Source: Agapetus fuscipes
Lineage: Eukaryota; Arthropoda; Insecta; Trichoptera; Glossosomatidae
Direction: 5' to 3'
NCBI GenBank assembly: GCA_951799405.1
Contig: OX637363.1
Location: forward strand, 3,162,001-3,226,000
Length of the DNA stretch: 64,000 nucleotides
The first letter of the stretch is position 1; each line of letters starts with the position of its first letter. Under the pieces are notes generated by a model that was not told the DNA's origin, did not search any database, and saw only the letters and a list, made by a program, of their open reading frames with translations. Below, one piece after another: positions 41,286 to 52,005 of the stretch. The translations under genes and the position numbers were made by a program.

Positions 41286-42424
41286 ATGGTAGGCAAAACT
41301 TGTATATTGTTTATACAAATAATAATTTCTGCCTTTTAGACAATATTTCAAGAAAAGGATTGAAAAGCAAGCTTACCAATACAAAAACATGTAAAAGTGT
41401 TGCTAGTACACCGACAAGTATACCATTACAAAAAAAAAAACAGTTTTAAAAAGGCAGATAGGTATATTTAATTGATTCCATTGACTAAAATTATTTAAAG
41501 ACATACTTATCTTTTACTAAGGTGAAAAACTTGAACTAAATTGCATTTACCATATAATATTTACCGAGTACACGTAATATAAAGTTAAAATTACTATTTT
41601 ATTACTTTTTTAACATTCATTTTTAATCACTTACAGTGCTATTCACAAACAATTTAATCCGCAGCTGATCAACGGATCGTAGTTTTTTGTTGTTGTATGG
41701 AAAATCACTGTTGGCTGCCGATGAGCCACGGCTTTGCTGTTTGAGAATAACACCGTGCGACATCTAATCAATTTTTATGTAGCCGTGCTTTTAAAAATTC
41801 AAATTCAAACCTACGTCCCTAAACATAGACTATTCATGATAATATGTACACAGTGGGGTGAATTGAGCATTTATTTTTCTGTGCAAAAATGTTTCTCTTT
41901 AGAATATTTGGTTTTTTTTTTGCCTCTAACGGTTTACAGCTGACTGTCAATATCTCTGTAAACTTTTATTGTGCATCATGAAGAATGATCTGGTGGTACA
42001 GCTGTTGCTGAAGTAGCTACAGCTCCAACTACTAGGAGCATTGCTTCATAACCTTCCTTGTTTGTTACTCTACTAAACTCTACATTAGCTTCTGATGGAA
42101 GTTAACTCTCCTGCACAATATTAAAAGATATCGACAGAAAGCGCACTTTAAGCAGACAAAGCGTTGGTAGGTATAAAATGTTTTTTTTTTTTTTAAGTTG
42201 TTAGTCTTGCTTAATTCCATTTCCGTTGGCCGTTGGCGTCTCCAGGGCTCGCGGAGTTGTTTGATACCTACAAAAAAACAAATTAAACAAGCGTTAAAAA
42301 TTTAATTATCAATTGCAGTTTCAGATCCCGGTCAAAATAGATGACTATTGGACAGATCATCTCAAAAAAGAAAATAAAGAAGAAAGAGCTTTTCTGATTC
42401 AAAAATGATTGAGTTTTTTTTATA

Positions 42425-42716
42425 AAAATCTTGTGCGGGAGACTCCAGGGATCTATGACACTTGTTGTAGTGCCGCAGAGGTGTTGTTTACGAGCTTGGT
42501 CGTCGCTAAAACGCCAATACTCAAGCAAGACCCATTTGCTGTAAGGCTGAATGGACCTTTAGTGACCGGTCTTTGGTAAAGGAATATGAATTGTTCACCC
42601 AGCGAAGAGCATATTTGAAAATATAAATGGTATATTTTTTTGCTCCACCAGGATTCAAACCCACAACCTTCCATTTACGAGTCAGAATTGTTAACCACTA
42701 GACTACGTACCAGTCA
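42425..42716 (-). repeat. SINE1, B-tailed variant
   Basis: A minus-strand copy with its head complement at 42680-42716 and tail complement at 42430-42485. Confidence 0.8.
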
Positions 42717-43186
42717 AACTGAACTGTAGGAAAGCTGTTTCATGCTACACAAGACAAAAAAAAACTTTGTCACCAATAGTCGTCATGAGAGGTGGAGAGG
42801 AAAAAACCACCTCATAAATCAATACATAGGTAGTGTGTCATAAGAAAACATGATTTGATTAATCCAATAATATCTATTTCCACCAGGATTAAAAATAGCA
42901 TAAAGAAAGCATTAATTTAATTTCTTCTAGCAACACTTCAAACGTCACAAAAAATCACAGCCACATTGATTTGCAAAATAAACATCAATCACTCCGTCTC
43001 TGTTGAAAGCTGTAGAACAAAAAGGCATCTATGAAGAATTTATAAAAGTACTAAAAGAGGTTAGTTCAGAGCTTCACTGAAAAAGTCAATGACATAATGT
43101 TAATAAAGAGAATTTATTAATTAAGTATATATCATCCTATAAATATTTGTTCCAAAACATGTAGCGTAATAACAAAGACCGGTTTG

Positions 43187-43567
43187 ACCGGTCCATAGTC
43201 TAGTGGTTAACACTTCTGACTTGTAAATGGAAGGTTGTGGGTTTGAATCCTGGCGGAGCACAAAAAATATACCATTTATATTTTCAAATACGCTCTTTGC
43301 TGGGTGAAAAATTCATATTCCTTTACCAAAAAACGGTCACTAAAGGTCCATCCAGCCTTACAGCAACTGGGTCTTGCTTGAGAATTGTGCGCTTTCTATA
43401 GCGACGGTATAGAAAGCGCCAATTATAAAAGGTATATTAATTTTTCACCCAGCGAAGAGCATATTTGATAATATATATGGTATATTTTTTGTGCTCTGCC
43501 GGGATTCGAACCCACAACGTTCTATTAACGAGTCAGAATTGTTAACCACTCTACTACGGACCGGTCA
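43187..43567. repeat. Inverted pair of SINE1 copies
   Basis: A plus copy (43187-43400) is followed at once by a minus copy (43405-43567), both with tRNA-like heads pointing outwards. Each retains the B-box region. Transcription across the pair would give a ~150-bp hairpin. Confidence 0.8.
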
Positions 43568-43639
43568 CAAAGGTCTGTAGGTCTCTCATCACAATTTCTT
43601 TTGCCATTTACAATGCTGTAAGTGTTTTATTAGTCAGTA

Positions 43640-43810
43640 ATTTCTGATGCGCTCGGCACAAATTCCATAGACACAAAAATGGCATCACACCGTCGGATTG
43701 CTAGGGAAAAAGCCAATTTATATTCTGTTTTTGGTTGCCAAGGGCTCTCAAACCAAAGACCTGTGACGTTAGCACGCCGAAAAAAAAATCCAATTTCAAA
43801 TTTTGTGTCA
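43640..43810. repeat. Unclassified dispersed repeat
   Basis: Landmarks 'gttgctaggg', 'acctgtgacgttagc' and 'gccgaaaaaaaaa' recur in diverged form near 50590-50970, 53560-53600 and 55690-55810. No terminal structure or coding potential was recognised. Confidence 0.4.
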
Positions 43811-44299
43811 AGCTCACTTACATTGGACTAGTATTAGGAGTATTCCTTGAAACTCAGATAATAAAATTTTATGAAAAAAAATTATGTAGCTTGGATGAGA
43901 TGAAAACCTTAAGCATTTATCATTCAGGCCCATAGTCTTCCGTATCAAGAAAAAACCACTTGAAATGTTAAAGCTTTCTGTTAATGTGTTATAAGCAAAT
44001 GATTTTCAGCGGATTCAATTTCTGTTACACTGCAGAATGTAAGAGTTAATAAAATTAAGTAAATTATTAAATGCTAATACTAATCTAAATGATTTTATTA
44101 ATAAATGAAAAATAACAAGTGAATTTGGAATGAATATGTGGGACAGTCTTGATGTATCTTTTTGATGACATGACGTAATAAAACATGGCGGCGTATCAAC
44201 AGCTGATCCATTATGGAACAATCATCAGCTGTTCAGGCACCGCCATATTTTATTCCGTCCTATCTTAAAATCTACCGACGGCCGTCGAGACTTCCACCC

Positions 44300-44476
44300 C
44301 TGGGCTGGAAGTCTCATCCCCACGGTAATTCTTACCTACCGAATATCGGTAATATTTTTATGAAGACCTGTCGATCCAAGATGGCCGCAGGTGAACAGCT
44401 GATTAGTCTTCGTGCAAATATTACCGATATTCGGTAGGTAAGATTTACCGTGGTGATGAGACTTCCAGCCCTGGTC
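44300..44476. mobile_element. MITE-like inverted repeat
   Basis: The ends 'gggctggaagtctcatcc' and their complement 'gatgagacttccagccc' enclose mirrored 'cttacctaccgaatatcgg'. A second short hairpin precedes it at about 44170-44260. The core is shared with 56197-56439. Confidence 0.75.
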
Positions 44477-44559
44477 TGTGAATGATTGTGAAGTATTCAT
44501 CTGTATAATTTTGATGCATTTAACAAATCCAATTTCAAGTCAAACCGCAGCATCAAATC

Positions 44560-45015
44560 TTATGAATTCAGCCCCAAAGCCAATCAATCCTGCTATATGG
44601 CATATCTGATTATGTTTTTTTTTCAGACATATTATTGTTGTTCTTGAATAACTAATGCATGTGAATGTGCACATAGTTTGTTCACAAGTATTGTCAATCA
44701 ATTCAGGTAGAAAATAATAAATGTACTGGAAAAAGTATTCCGTACTCGGGGTTTTCATATAGCCAGCATATCCAAAAGCAAAAAGGTGAATTCTAACAAA
44801 TGTGCTACACCTTTGTGATCATTGTTCTTGATAACTAAAACATGTTCGACTGTGCACATAGTTTGTTCACAAGTAGGAAACAAGAAATGTTTTAAAAAAT
44901 TACTTCCGTACTCGGGGTACTCATATAGCCAGCATATCCAGAAGCAAAAAGGTTAATTCAGCACCAAAGCCAATCAATCCTGCTATATGATATATCTGAT
45001 TATGTTTTTTTTTCA
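44560..45015. repeat. Diverged tandem duplication
   Basis: Two similar stretches share 'gtgcacatagtttgttcac', 'catatagccagcatatcc' and 'aagccaatcaatcctgct' at about 44565-44790 and 44820-45010. Both sit just downstream of the possible last TMEM35 exon. Confidence 0.65.
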
Positions 45016-45016
45016 G

Positions 45017-45228
45017 ATTTGAGTGTATTTGTTTGACCTGTGTCTGCAGCTGTGTTTGCATGGGTGTGTTGAGGGGGGTTAGAGAATGGGGCCTTCGCGG
45101 AAGCCCCTCCTGCTTCCCATGGGGGCCCACCTGCCCCCTGAGGTGGATGTATAGCTCCTCGGCGGTCATGCCACACAACCACACCGTTATGTCCGTACTG
45201 CGCAACACGGGATCCGAATCGACAGTCA
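45017..45228 (-). CDS. Candidate last exon of the TMEM35-like gene
   Basis: A GC-rich island of about 200 bp in AT-rich surroundings, open in two minus-strand frames. With the acceptor near 45223 the phase left by the previous exon gives a tail containing NGVVVWHDRRGAI and ending in SEKKT. With the acceptor near 45197 it gives one containing TAEELYIHLRGQVG. TMEM35 tails are poorly conserved, so neither frame can be chosen from sequence. If the previous exon reads on instead, the protein simply stops after LVVW. Confidence 0.35.
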
Positions 45229-45352
45229 CTCAAATTAGTTGCGATAAAATGGATATGTAATTCTTTCAGATTTAGGTTATTAATTTTTAGATAACAGTTT
45301 TTTCAAAAGAATAACTTTAGTACTGCCTGTCTCCATCCACATGGGTATCCAT

Positions 45353-45862
45353 TAGGGCCTGTTGCACCACACTAATCTAATCTAAGCTGCAAAGATATAT
45401 ATCACTTAAGATTCATATTAAACACATTCCCATAATATGCAGACTTCTATAAATTCTCGCTTAAACATGCTGCATGTGGATTTACAATATAAAAACCTGA
45501 ATCTCAAATGAACATACTCCTGCAACTCTTACCGACCTTCTCTAAAACAGGGGTGACATTGGCAAAGTGGACCATTTATTACAGTATGGGTTGTCAGCCG
45601 CATACCAACCTAATAAGTCAAGGAAACCTCCAATCAATATTTGATTTACACATAAAATTTGATTGCTTAATTCTGGTAAGGTCCTCGGTTAAATATTTCT
45701 CTGAATTAAGTGATAACTGATAATATTATGGAATTTGAACAGGAAATATGATGTAGGTACATCAATTGATTTACGTACATGCAACCAAATTTTGGATTTA
45801 ATGGGAGAAATCATACTCAATTTCAATTTTTGTCTGATTGGAGTTTGGCGCAACGGGCCCTA
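45353..45862. mobile_element. MITE with TAGGGCCTGTTGC ends, interrupted
   Basis: The ends TAGGGCCTGTTGC and GCAACGGGCCCTA are inverted. A minus-strand LINE-B 3' copy (about 45373-45627) is inserted near the left end. The partial copy at 24441 lacks that insertion. Confidence 0.75.
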
Positions 45863-46179
45863 GTGTATGGAGACAGGTGGAAATGCAAATGGATACAAAC
45901 ACCTTCTCAAGAATGTGACCTGGACTGGAGAGTGGAGAAAAAATGAAGTTGCAGGCATGTATGTCAGGATGGCTCCAAAAAAAGACTTTGTACAATCGTT
46001 GGTCTTAAAAAATAATGGCAAGTTTATGTCTATAATGCTACAGTTTTATAATAATAATAATGATCACTGTCATAAGGGAATTTAGCATATAGGTATGGTG
46101 TGGCCGATTTGTCCATGGCTAAGCTATCTGTAACTGATTTCAATTTGTTGTGGAACTGCTACGATGCGAGTGTTCTTAC

Positions 46180-49100
46180 CAAACAACCAATCTCCCGCTG
46201 AGCATGAAGAAGAAGACGAGTGCGGGAGCCGAGCGGTCAAACGGATCCCCCACCATGTAGTGGGAGTAGGCCGCCAGCACCATCAGGAACAGCAGCCCGA
46301 CGTTGGCCGCGTTCTTTATCTTATCTGAAACACAGCGTAGAAGGTTTTTAATACCAGCAAACAGAAATACTTGAACTGTGGAACCTTTAAGGATAATTTA
46401 GTCATAATTCCTTGACTTATTTGTAGGTTAGAATCAACCTAGCCAATTATAGACGTAGACTTATAACAATCAAGTGGGCGCGTTTGTGGTGTCTCGGATT
46501 GACTATTGTTCGACGCTTTATAGTGGTCAGCCAAAGAAGTAGTTCAATCGCTTTCAATCTGTGTTGAATTCGGCAGCAAGACTCATATTCGGGATACCCA
46601 AATTCGCTCACATCACTCCGCTGTTAAAAACACTACATTGGCTTCGTTTACCGGAGAGGGTGGTCTACCGTGTTTGTGTGATGGTATATAAAGCCATCAA
46701 TGGCTTGGCTCCACCTTACTTGACTGACATGATGTTGCCTGTTGAGATGGGTGTAAGGAGGCAGACACTCAGATCCGCGGGCGATGAAGTAGTCAATTTG
46801 GTTCAGCCACGCCGTCAGATTCGTACAAATTTCGGAGACCGCGCTTTCCGTGTTGCGGGTCCGGTGGAGTGGAACAGACTGTCACCCGGAGTGAAGAACT
46901 CCAAATCTATGGATGTATTTCGCGGAGCACTCAAGACACACCTATTTAGAAAGTCTTATCCATGATCGGAGAGGGCCCTTGAGGTGTGACACACACAAAA
47001 ATGGCGCTCTCTTTTCATTTGTAATTTAAAATAAATTAGCCTGATATTATTATTATTATTATTAATCAATTATAGACTTAGACTTAGATTAAATCTTAGA
47101 AATCCAAGTCTAATCTAAATCTTAGATTTAGATTTAGGTAGGAAATAGGTACTCTAGATCTAAGATTTAGATTTAGATAGGTTGGTATGACGCTGAACAC
47201 CCTTACAGTAAAAATGGTTCACTTTAAACTTTTTAGAGTTTGCGTCTTAATCAATATAGGATGGTTCACTTTTCCAATGTCATTCCTGTTTTAGGGTAGG
47301 TAGACAAAAGTTGCATGGTTTATGTTCATTTGAGGCTTAGATTTAATTTGTAAGTACACATTCAGCATTTGTAAGCGCAAACTACACGTGTTTGTGGGCA
47401 TGCATTTGATATCGCCCTTGGGGTGGAGCCACTAAGAGAAAAAAATTATCCAACTATATATACGAGCTTATATTTTGGCAACTTAGATTATAGAGGTATA
47501 GATAACAATATAAATTGTGGAGAAATCATTCTTTTTAGTAATAATTGTAGATGATTGGCATAAAAAAACCTTATGATTTAAGAGTGTACTTACGACTAGG
47601 TATGGCTGCCATCGCTAGACCGAAGATGATCTCCATGGAGCCGATAATTCTTCTGTACCATTTCGACGGCACTTTGAAATCCAAATAATCCGTTAGCGGA
47701 AAAACTTTTGCGTATTTCACATATTCTTTTCTCTGAAAAAGACACAAAGTAACATTTTAATCCTATGTAGAGTTTATTTCATTTCTTTTTTAAAAATACT
47801 AAATCTTAATCTAAATCTAAGCTGCAAAGATATGTATCATTTGAGATTCATATTAAATGCATTCCCACAAGCAGACACACATAATTTCGCGCTTACACAT
47901 GCGGCATGTGACATGCCGCATGTGGACCTACAATATAAAAAACCCAATCTCGAAGTGAACCTTCGTAGACGTTATTGCTATAATCTAAGTTGCAAATATA
48001 TTATGTAACATTATTTGTTGATTTCTAATGTTGGTGTATTCATTTGCTACATTTTTTGCATAGGAAATTTTTGACTTTTTTTGTATAGATTTCTTTGTAA
48101 GGTTTTGTTCTTTTTTATATTTAAATGTAATTTATTATTCATATTCCTTGACTTATAGGTTGGTATGAGGCTGACCACCCATACTGTAAAAAATGGTTCA
48201 CTTTGCCAATGTCACCCCTGTTTCAGGGAAGGTCGGCAAAAGTTGTGGGGCTTATGTTCATTTGAGGTTTGGATTTTATTTGTAAGTACACATTCAGCAT
48301 TTGTAAGCGCGAACTACACTTGTTGGTTTGTGGGCATACATCTGAGAGCTTTAAATGAATATATCCTTGCAACTTAGATTATAGATTATAGATTATAGAT
48401 ATGCATTTTCACAAGCAGACACGTATAAGTACGCGCTTAAACATACCGCATGTGGACCTTCAATATAAAAACCAAATCTCAAATGGACATAAGCCCTGCA
48501 ACTCTTGCTGACCTTTCCTGAAGTAGGGGTGACATTGGCAAAGTAAACCATTTTTTACAGTATGGGTGGTCAGCCGCATACCAACTAACTGATGATAAAA
48601 AGGTATATACAGTGGAGCCTCGTTAATCCGAGCCCCTAAAAACACAGGAGGGTTCGAAATAACAGGGAGTTCGGATTATAACATGCGACAAAATCTATGG
48701 AGGTGAAAAATATGAATTTGGGATTTGTTTGTGTTTTATTTATTGAAATTGTATTCAATTGTAATTTAAATTAAAAAAAGAAGTAACTCATATTTTATAT
48801 TGTCCTGCATATTTCCTTCTGATCGACCATGGATGACTGCAGTTTCTTATGTGAAATAATTTAGATCAATTTCTTATATGCGTAAGTACATAAATACTTA
48901 AAAATATTAAATAAGACTTAGAAAGTTTGTTCACTTCCTACTAATATCCAGCTAGTTTTCTTTTCTTTCCTGATTAATTTGGCTGTCTAATCCCAAATTT
49001 ATTTTTAGTTTTTTTTTTCTTAAGTGGCTTGAGCTGGCCAGGATTAAGGGCGGTTCGAGCGCTGCGAGCGAACCAGGGCCCCCGCGTCCTAGCGGCCTCC

Positions 49101-51312
49101 GAGACAATTTAAAAAAATAAACTGCTCCTTAACTTATAGGTTGGTATGCGGCTGACCACCCCTGCTGTAAAAATGGTTCACTTTGCCAATGTCACTCATG
49201 TTTCAAGAAAAGATGGCAAGTGTATGTCCATTTGAGATTTGGTTTTTATGTTGTAGGTTCACATATGGCATGTGCAAGCGCGAACGTGTACTTGTCTGCT
49301 TGTGAGAATTTACATAGTGTGAATCTTCAATGTCACATATATTTACAACTTAGATTAGATTAGATTAGAACTACTAAGAATTCTTCCACATGAATTTGTT
49401 CAGGGGCCCAGGATTTTAAGGCTTTCACCAACAAGGGGCCCATGGCAAATTAAATAGAAAAATGATTCAACTTTTTTTTTTACAACAAAGACAAGACGAA
49501 GTTCCTTCCAACCAGTGTCTTAGGCCTCCCGAACAGGTTTCCCAAAAATAAACTTAAAACTCCGTCAATAATCATTTTTGTTTGCAATAAGAATATAAAT
49601 TTTGGTAGCTGGGAGATGGGGGGGTTTGGGGGTGGGAGGTAAGGGTGTTGGTGGCCCCCCTGACTTTCCCCGCACCAGGGCCACCAGTGGTCTTAATCCG
49701 GGCCTGGGCTCAAGTCTTTTAACAAGTAGTTACATTGTTTTTTTTTTCAAAGCTCCACAAAATTATCCAATAATTATCTATGACGTTTACGCACACACAC
49801 ACACACGTGCGCCCACACACACACACGAACACGCGCGAAGTAATACGAACGAACACGAATACGCACATACACATTGCATACAATTTTGACGGTCCCAGCC
49901 GCTAGCCAAAACCAAAATAGCCCGCGTCGGCCGAGGTATTTTGCAATACATAAAAAAACATGTTAAATTTAAAGTTTTTTTTCACAGTACTTGCTGTGTT
50001 TATTACACAAATTACGGATCGTAATGACGGATTCATGTTTGCTAAGTAAAAATGTATGAGATACAAAATTGAAACTACCCACTCAATTTATTTAAAATAA
50101 ACATGATATTGCTACTATAATCTATAATCTAAGTTGCAAATATATACTTCAGGTAATATTTATATAAAACGTGTTCCCGCTAGCAGACACGTAAACATGT
50201 CTCATGTGAACCTACAAAATAATTCTCAAATGAACATAAGCCCTGCAACTCTTGCCGACCTTCTCTGAAAGAGAGGTGGCATTGGCAAAGTGAACCATTT
50301 TTTACAGTATGGGTGGTCAGCCTCATAAGCCTCAGCCTCAAGTAATCTATCACGTAAAATATAATACGTTTTTTTTTTTTGATTAGATGGGGGTTGAGCA
50401 TCGACATATTCTAAGTACCTACTAAGAATAATAACCTCCATGTTGCTAAGTACATTTTTAAATAGGTGTTTTAGTCATTAAAATGCTCTTTTACGATTGT
50501 ATTAATTTTATAAATACAACGCATAAGTGCATCTATTATTTGGAAATATAATTTTTGATAAACACAAGAAGCAGGGGGAAAATAGACTCGACACAAATTC
50601 CAAAGGCGATAATTAAACATCGCACAGCCTAGTTTTTAAGAAAAGCAGCTATCTCATGTTTTATTATTTATATCTAAGGACCCTAGTCACATGGACGTAA
50701 AATGTTTGCACTGCGAGGTTTTTATACTTCCTGAAGAAAATAAAGGCTTTTGTAATATTTTATTTAAAAAATAGATCATTTATAAAAATCGTGGCATTTT
50801 ATAAATAAGCTTTAACTTTCCAAGTATTCTTAATAATATGGTTCGCACGTGAATTGACATAGACAAATAAGTGTCGTCACCCGGCCGGGTTGCTGGGGAA
50901 AATTAATAAAAATGCTTTGTTTAAAAAGGACGGCAGTTCAATACAAGACTAATGTTTGCTGGCCGAGAAAAAAGTTCCAAATTTAAAAATATTTTGAACG
51001 CATTGGTATTTTCAATTTGAACTTCCCACATTCTCTAGATTTTCGTAAAAATAATTAAACCTAGAAAAGGTGCAATATTTTACGTTTATAATCTCTACTT
51101 TGTTTTGTAAATGAAAATTAAATTAATAAATAAAACTGAAAATATTTCACTAAATAACAACTGTAGATATTAGATTTGTAAACATATTTTTTTGTACTTA
51201 CTAAATCCTTGTGTAGTTCTTTTGATATTTGCGGAGTTATCTTTGTAGTCCCTACGAACACAAAAAATATTCCCAAAAGGATAGACAAGCTCTTCAAAAC
51301 CACAGAAGCCAT
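46180..51312 (-). CDS. TMEM35/NACHO-like four-helix membrane protein
   Basis: Homologue of TMEM35A (NACHO), the ER chaperone for assembly of nicotinic acetylcholine receptors. Coding exons (minus) are 51312-51202, 47732-47594 and 46324-46180, all with GT-AG sites and consistent phase. Exon 1 encodes the first helix LLGIFFVFVGTTKITPQIS. Exon 2 carries the family signature KWYRRIIGSMEIIFGLAMA. Exon 3 encodes NVGLLFLMVLAAYSHYMVGD with the conserved GDP and APALVFFFMLSGRL. This gives about 131 residues plus a C-terminal tail that is uncertain: either an exon near 45.0-45.2 kb or a stop right after VVW. The gene diverges from the CYB5RL-like gene. The receptor-chaperone role is inferred from the family. 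Confidence 0.9.
46500..47065 (+). mobile_element. L2/CR1-like LINE, C-terminal fragment with 3' end
   Basis: The ORF 46561-46965 (in frame from about 46545) shows the CR1/L2 C-terminal signature VLNSAARLIFGIPK, HITPLLKTLHWL, VYKAINGLAPPYL, RAFRVAGPVEWNRL and LKTHLF. After TGA comes a short 3' UTR 'gagagggcccttgaggtgtg', 'aaaatggcgctctc' and ATT repeats. That UTR is shared with the tail of SINE1. It lies in a TMEM35 intron. Confidence 0.85.
47185..47490 (+). repeat. LINE-B 3'-end copy with internal duplications
   Basis: The start 'taggttggtatgacgctgaa' is followed by a repeated 'ggttcact' block (47213 and 47264). It ends near 'ggcaacttagattatag'. Confidence 0.65.
47805..47965 (-). repeat. LINE-B 3'-end copy, partial
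   Basis: A minus-strand tail half, 73 bp from TMEM35 exon 2, containing a local duplication of 'catgcggcatgtg'. Confidence 0.75.
48005..48395 (+). mobile_element. LINE-B 3' UTR plus 3' repeat
   Basis: The sequence 'gctacattttttgcatagg' to 'aaggttttgttcttttttat' matches the UTR after the LINE-B ORF at 18636-18765, followed by the complete 3' repeat. It shows independently that UTR and repeat move together. Confidence 0.8.
48395..48592 (-). repeat. LINE-B 3'-end copy
   Basis: A minus-strand copy tail-to-tail with the preceding one. The 48600-49020 interval is AT-rich with no gene seen. Confidence 0.8.
49030..49710. mobile_element. hAT-type MITE relative, interrupted
   Basis: The left end 'ccaggattaagggcggttcg' and right end 'cttaatccgggcctg' match the 31.07-kb family. 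A plus-strand LINE-B 3' copy (49128-49372) is inserted. The flanking duplication is unclear. Confidence 0.65.
49786..49830. repeat. (AC)n microsatellite
   Basis: Imperfect CA repeat followed by CGAACAC-type repeats to about 49870. Confidence 0.9.
50110..50340 (-). repeat. LINE-B 3'-end copy
   Basis: A minus-strand copy in TMEM35 intron 1. The following 50340-51200 holds part of the unclassified repeat (50590-50970) and otherwise AT-rich sequence. Confidence 0.8.
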
Positions 51313-51479
51313 TGTTTTACAAATTTACTTATGTAAAAAAAAAACACAGAAAAAACCAGGCACTCTTGTGATTAGTTCCTACGTCTTTAGACACGATACA
51401 TAATTGAAAATACTACAATTACTGTCCAGGAAAAGATGGAGTTGTAACGAATTATTAATATAATTTATTATGTATTGAA

Positions 51480-51591
51480 TAATTATTGTGGAAGCTTTGT
51501 GGACGAAAGGGCGTCGCGGCGCCGACGCACCAGAATAATCGTTATCCCGGCTAGCAAAACAGAAAATGACTGGAGGTAAAAATGGTGAGTT
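51480..51591 (+). other. CpG-rich candidate first exon
   Basis: A CG-rich stretch ('gcgtcgcggcgccgacgc') ends in ATGACTGGAGGTAAAAATG followed by a consensus donor GTGAGT. It looks like the first exon of a plus-strand transcript. It may be the leader of the CYB5RL-like gene at 52006; spliced to an acceptor near 51959 the short frame would close before that start, making it an upstream ORF. The start MTGGKN could also belong to a gene whose other exons lie elsewhere. Confidence 0.4.
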
Positions 51592-52005
51592 TCCTCGCTA
51601 ATTAATCCTCGAAAATAACTTTCAAGGTGTCAGTGCTATAAATAAGTAAATAAAAAACAATAAAATGATTTTAAAATCAAGTATCCAATCTTATAACTTC
51701 AAGAAAATTTGTTTCATTTTTACATCATAGAAAAGCAATGTTAAAAATGTATGGTAAAACTCCATTTTGAAAAATGGCGCACTCCTTAAAACCTTGCCAG
51801 TAAAATAAATTGAAAGACATGGACAATAAGATAGGTATTTAAAATCAAATTAAGAAGAAGACTGCAGACTGTTGCTGTCATAATAACCTTCGAACGTGCT
51901 TCGAACAATCTAGAATCTAGATTTTTCATCTAAACATTACTTAATTTATTTTTATTAAGAGTGCTGTGATGCATTATATTTCTTCTATTCTGTTCCTTTC
52001 TGAAA

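Noticed and set aside
45867..46085. Plus-strand 72-codon frame with TWTGEWRKNEVAGMYVRM
   Set aside because: No family recognised, no splice context; it starts beside the right end of a MITE and was left uncalled.
51555..51591. Histone H2A.Z first exon (MTGGKN resembles MAGGKA)
   Set aside because: Only six residues, and no downstream exon with the histone fold is found in the window.
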